Source: a beta proteobacterium L13
Lineage (GTDB): Bacteria > Pseudomonadota > Gammaproteobacteria > Burkholderiales > Chromobacteriaceae
DNA: 64,000 bases
Assembly: GCA_000335715.1 (NCBI GenBank)
Contig: AMYZ01000008.1
Span: forward strand, 1 to 64,000
Direction of reading: 5' to 3'
Made by a program: the position numbers and the translations under genes. The notes under the pieces were generated by a model. The model had not been told where the DNA came from. It worked only from the letters and a program-made list of their open reading frames with translations, and ran no database searches. Positions 61,601 through 64,000 of this stretch are shown here, piece after piece (positions within the stretch are counted from its first letter, which is position 1; every line of letters starts with the position of its first letter).

Positions 61601-64000
61601 TCGACGTGGCCGACAACGACCGCATCGACCTGCTGCCGGAGCAGCGCAGCTACAACCCCGGCGATACCGCGCGCTTCCAGGTGCGCATGCCGTTCCGCAA
61701 GGCCACCGTGTGGCTGGCCATCGAGCGCGAAGGCATTATCGATACCCGCGTGCTGCAGCTGGAAGGCAAGTCGCCGGTAGTCGAGCTGAAAGTAGGCGAG
61801 GGCTGGGGGCCGAACGTGTACGTGTCGGTGCTGGCGGTACGCGGCCGCGTGCGCGACGTGCCGTGGTACTCGTTCTTTAGCTGGGGCTGGAAAACCCCGG
61901 TGGAGTGGTGGGACGCCTACTGGCTCGAAGGCAGCGACTACACGCCACCGTCCAGCATGGTGGACCTGTCGCGGCCGGCGTTCAAATACGGCGTGGCCGA
62001 GATCGAGGTCGGCGACAAGGCGCGCCGCCTGCAGGTAACGGTGACGCCGCAGCGCAGCCGTTACGGCATCCGCGAAACGGTGCCGGTGCGCATCCAGGTA
62101 CGCATGCCGGACGGCAAGCCGGCGCCTGCCGGTAGCGAGGTGGCGTTTGCCGCGGTGGACGAAGCGCTGCTGCGCCTGCAACCGAATAACAGCTGGCAGC
62201 TGATGGAGGCCATGTACCAGCGCCGCAGCTACGGCGTGGATACCGCCACCGCGCAGCTGGAGGTAGTCGGCAAGCGCCACTACGGCCGCAAGGCGCTGCC
62301 GCCGGGCGGCGGTGGCGGCCAGGCGCCCACGCGCGAGCTGCTGGACACGCTGCTGCTGTGGCGGCCGTCGGTGGTGCTGGACGCCCACGGCGCGGCCAAC
62401 CTTAACGTGCCGCTGAACGACGCGCTGACCCGCTTCCGCCTGGTGGCGGTGGCCGACGTGGGCAGCCATTTCTTTGGCACCGGCCAGGCCGACGTGGACG
62501 TGGTGCAGGACGTACAGATCAGCAACGGCCTGCCGGCGCTGGTGCGCGAGGGCGACCAACTGGCCGCCACCGTTACCGTGCGCAACGGCAGCGACAAGGC
62601 GCTGACGCTAGACGTGGCCGCCAGCGCTGGTAGCCAGAAACTGGCGCCGCAGCGCATCAGCCTGCCGGCAGGCGAAGCACGCGAACTGCGCTGGCCATTC
62701 ACGGTGCCGGCCGGCATCGAAGCGCTGGACTGGGTGGTCAGCGCACAGGCGGTGGCCGGCAAGGGCAGCGACCGGCTGGCCTTCCGCCAGCAGGTGGCGC
62801 CGGCAGTACCGGTGACGGTAGAGCAGGCCACGCTGCTGCGGCTGGACGCAGCGCAAGCGCTGCCGGTGGGCCTGCCGGCCGGCGCCTTGCCGGGGCGCGG
62901 CGGGGTCAGTGTGAGCCTGCAATCGCGCCTGGGCAGCAGCCTGCCGGGGGTGCAGCGCTGGTTCGAGCAATACCCGTACAGCTGCCTGGAGCAACGCGCC
63001 TCGCGCGCGCTGGGCATGGCCAATGCCGCGCAGTGGGACGCGCTGGGCAAGGAGCTGCCGCTGTACCTCGACAGCGACGGCCTGGCCGCGTACTTCCCGC
63101 TGTCCGAAGGCAGCGGGCCGTGGGGCAGCGACGTACTCACCGCCTATCTGCTGCAAGTGAGCCATCAGGCCGGGCAAGCGCTACCGGAAGGCCCGCGCCA
63201 GCGCATGCTGGCCGGCCTGGCCGCCTTTGTGGAAGGCCGTTTGCAGCGCCCGCTGCCGCTGGCCAGCCAGCATCGCGACGCGCGGCTGCTATCGGCCATG
63301 CTGGCATTGGCACGCCACGGCAAACTGCAGCCGACCATGCTGGAGGTGCAGGACGGCCAGACCCAGCGCTACAGCACCGCCATGCTGATCGACTGGCTGG
63401 AGCTGCTGCAGCGCACGCCGGCCGCGGCCAACCGTGCCGCCGCCATGGCGCAGGCCGGCCAGCTGCTGCGCAGCCGCCTCAGCTACCAGGGCACGAGGCT
63501 GGTGTTCAGCAACGAGGCCGACGACAACGCCTGGTGGCTGATGGGCAGCCCCAACCAGAACGCTGCCCGCCTGCTGCTGCTGGCCAGCACGCTGCCGGAT
63601 TGGCAGGCCGACGTGCCGCGCCTGCTCACCGGCCTGCTGGCGCGCCAGCAGCGCGGCCACTGGCAGGGGACCACGGCCAACCTGTGGGGTAGCCTGGCAG
63701 TGGCGCAGTTCTCGCGCCAGTACGAAAGCGTGCCGGTCAGCGGCAGCAGCAGCGTCACGCTGGGCGGGCGTCAGGCCAGCCTTAGCCCCACCGATACTCC
63801 GCAGCGTTTGCCGCTATTGCCATGGCCGGCGGGCGGCAAAGGCACGCTGACGCTTGCGCACCAGGGCAGCGGCGCGCCGTGGGCCACGGTGGACGCGTTG
63901 GCCGCGGTGAAGTTCAGCGGCGAGCGTAGCGCCGGCTACCGCATCAGCAAGACGCTGACGCCGGTCAGCCAGCAGGTGTCCGGCGAGTACCGCCCCGGCG
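58678..64000 (+). CDS. Bacterial alpha-2-macroglobulin with thioester motif (partial, runs off the window)
   Basis: The frame stays open from the ATG at 58678 to the window end (1,774 codons). A signal peptide (MKTLLAGALLLAPLFSHAA) has no lipobox Cys, so it is probably periplasmic and soluble, unlike E. coli YfhM. Macroglobulin-like domains follow; the thioester YSCLEQ has its Cys at residue 1436 (62983), followed by the TED helices. Bacterial A2Ms trap proteases that enter the periplasm and often precede pbpC. It holds four 10-mer copies (59039, 59248, 59602, 61324). Confidence 0.93.
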   Translation, partial: MKTLLAGALLLAPLFSHAAGVATFSPQGEVKAPQQVRISFSTPMVRLGDSQAAAPLQWDCRLDGSGHWVDDKSWVLDLRTVPAADTRCRFSLKSGLKDAQGVALAPASYQFATGAPSIVQSWPQDGERIEEDQAFVLRLNARRSSLPGLYCQSSALAERLPLQPLPAAERQRLLQHLKLEKDAASVLTLRCGQRLSADSKVSLHNPRPGEAERLDFRVRLPFSATLSCSRDNARGACIPFKPISLIFSSPVPAAQAAAIRLQGEGEAKARTPQLDGQRGEPVDSIQFKPPFTPQQTLQLQLPDDLVDEVGRKLVNAAKFPLAVRIGDFPPLAKFAAAPFGIIEAGSDASLPVTLRGVEAALPLRSVSLSGQGVLARDDRNMMRWLGKVLRYHESTLPQGQGKEVESRRLSLLKKLPQAHKLSLPAQPDAKGRWPFEVVGIPLPQRGLHVVEIESRLLGRALLGKAAPMYVRSAALVTNLAVHLKRSPENAAVWVTSLDRAVPQPDALVSVYDCRETLLWQGRTGKDGVARIAKPLPEAKCDGPESLDGLFVTARLKLADGSEDVSFVRSGWNRGIESWRFPFPTSSGEQPSVVAHSILDRSLLRAGETVSMKHLLRVQNSRGLALLKAGELPQSVRIKHDASDDEFVLPLQWRRGRYAETSFTLPKEAKLGEYSIYLLRKGSRSSGDAQPASLALDGYELYSGNFRVEAFRLPVMSGRIGYPAGAGIAAERLPLSVNLAWGNGGAARNWPLQVSAMLQARYEQPRGYDGFSFNPPQGGDDDEDEADSNKLDGKVVLDKAPLQLDGNGNGKLAIDKLPALDRPYWLLAEASLRDPSGETQTLSRMVPLWPAALQVGVAVDDWVSVGRTLNVKTVVLDTLGKPQVGRKVTLRLASHHYLSSRKRLVGGFYAWEHTHERSDEGKLCSGTTDASGLLICELSPKEEGNLEVIAEVEDDKGHTARAAQQVWVSRHDEVWFDVADNDRIDLLPEQRSYNPGDTARFQVRMPFRKATVWLAIEREGIIDTRVLQLEGKSPVVELKVGEGWGPNVYVSVLAVRGRVRDVPWYSFFSWGWKTPVEWWDAYWLEGSDYTPPSSMVDLSRPAFKYGVAEIEVGDKARRLQVTVTPQRSRYGIRETVPVRIQVRMPDGKPAPAGSEVAFAAVDEALLRLQPNNSWQLMEAMYQRRSYGVDTATAQLEVVGKRHYGRKALPPGGGGGQAPTRELLDTLLLWRPSVVLDAHGAANLNVPLNDALTRFRLVAVADVGSHFFGTGQADVDVVQDVQISNGLPALVREGDQLAATVTVRNGSDKALTLDVAASAGSQKLAPQRISLPAGEARELRWPFTVPAGIEALDWVVSAQAVAGKGSDRLAFRQQVAPAVPVTVEQATLLRLDAAQALPVGLPAGALPGRGGVSVSLQSRLGSSLPGVQRWFEQYPYSCLEQRASRALGMANAAQWDALGKELPLYLDSDGLAAYFPLSEGSGPWGSDVLTAYLLQVSHQAGQALPEGPRQRMLAGLAAFVEGRLQRPLPLASQHRDARLLSAMLALARHGKLQPTMLEVQDGQTQRYSTAMLIDWLELLQRTPAAANRAAAMAQAGQLLRSRLSYQGTRLVFSNEADDNAWWLMGSPNQNAARLLLLASTLPDWQADVPRLLTGLLARQQRGHWQGTTANLWGSLAVAQFSRQYESVPVSGSSSVTLGGRQASLSPTDTPQRLPLLPWPAGGKGTLTLAHQGSGAPWATVDALAAVKFSGERSAGYRISKTLTPVSQQVSGEYRPG

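Noticed and set aside
60871-62559. 562-codon and neighbouring minus-strand frames opposite the 58.7-64 kb region
   Set aside because: These are shadows of the alpha-2-macroglobulin, whose own frame is open across the region, has a signal peptide and the thioester.

Overview
The window looks like a chromosomal stretch from a GC-rich betaproteobacterium, most likely Neisseriales (Chromobacteriaceae-like). The evidence is the layout: ponA divergent from pilMNOPQ-aroK-aroB, the thrB/DUF2782/LOG/polA neighbourhood, metX-metW, an EIIA(Man)-HPr-EI phosphotransferase trio without a permease, and a small membrane protein beginning MIGR. The genus is inferred, not proven. No tRNA, rRNA, CRISPR array or prophage is visible. 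The only mobile element is the 3' end of an IS3-family element at the left edge.

Layout: (1) 1-6.4 kb holds housekeeping genes: pyrE, an exonuclease III, a small serine hydrolase, a mercaptopyruvate sulfurtransferase, a HIT protein, hemF and a secreted protein. (2) 6.7-16.8 kb is a chemotaxis operon: MCP, CheY, STAS, CheA, MCP, CheW, CheR, CheD, CheB, then a REC-EAL protein. (3) 17-22.6 kb (minus strand) holds an RstA/RstB-like two-component system between two small outer-membrane beta-barrel genes, then LOG, DUF2782 and thrB. (4) 22.6-32.5 kb holds polA, two convergent GGDEF proteins, cysG and the PTS trio. (5) 32.5-40 kb is a lipopolysaccharide core/O-antigen block of five tightly overlapping genes plus msbA. 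(6) 40.2-50.8 kb holds two type IV pilin-like genes, a FimV-like protein, aroB, aroK, pilQPONM and ponA. (7) 50.9-64 kb holds ArsC-like, Bcr/CflA, YbaK, msrQ/msrP, metX/metW, an AmpG-like permease and a large alpha-2-macroglobulin running off the right edge.

The most striking signal is a dispersed 10-mer, GTTGGCCGCA. I count 44 exact copies by eye (27 on the plus strand, 17 on the minus), about one per 1.45 kb, against roughly 0.25 expected from base composition alone. It lies in at least six codon contexts in unrelated genes, forcing the same small peptides (VGR, LAA, WPQ, AAN, CGQ, RPT). It also forms a perfect 32-bp palindrome that serves as a terminator between two convergent genes, and occurs as inverted pairs and tight clusters. 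This is how the DNA uptake sequences of Neisseria behave, but the word is unrelated to GCCGTCTGAA and lacks its CTG core. The window also encodes the secretin machinery and two minor pilins, one of them PilE/ComP-like, that could belong to such an uptake system. I propose GTTGGCCGCA as a candidate uptake-sequence dialect that I have not seen described.

A second candidate of interest is the roughly 95-nt leader of metX, which can fold into a three-way junction and also contains a short upstream reading frame with a good ribosome-binding site.
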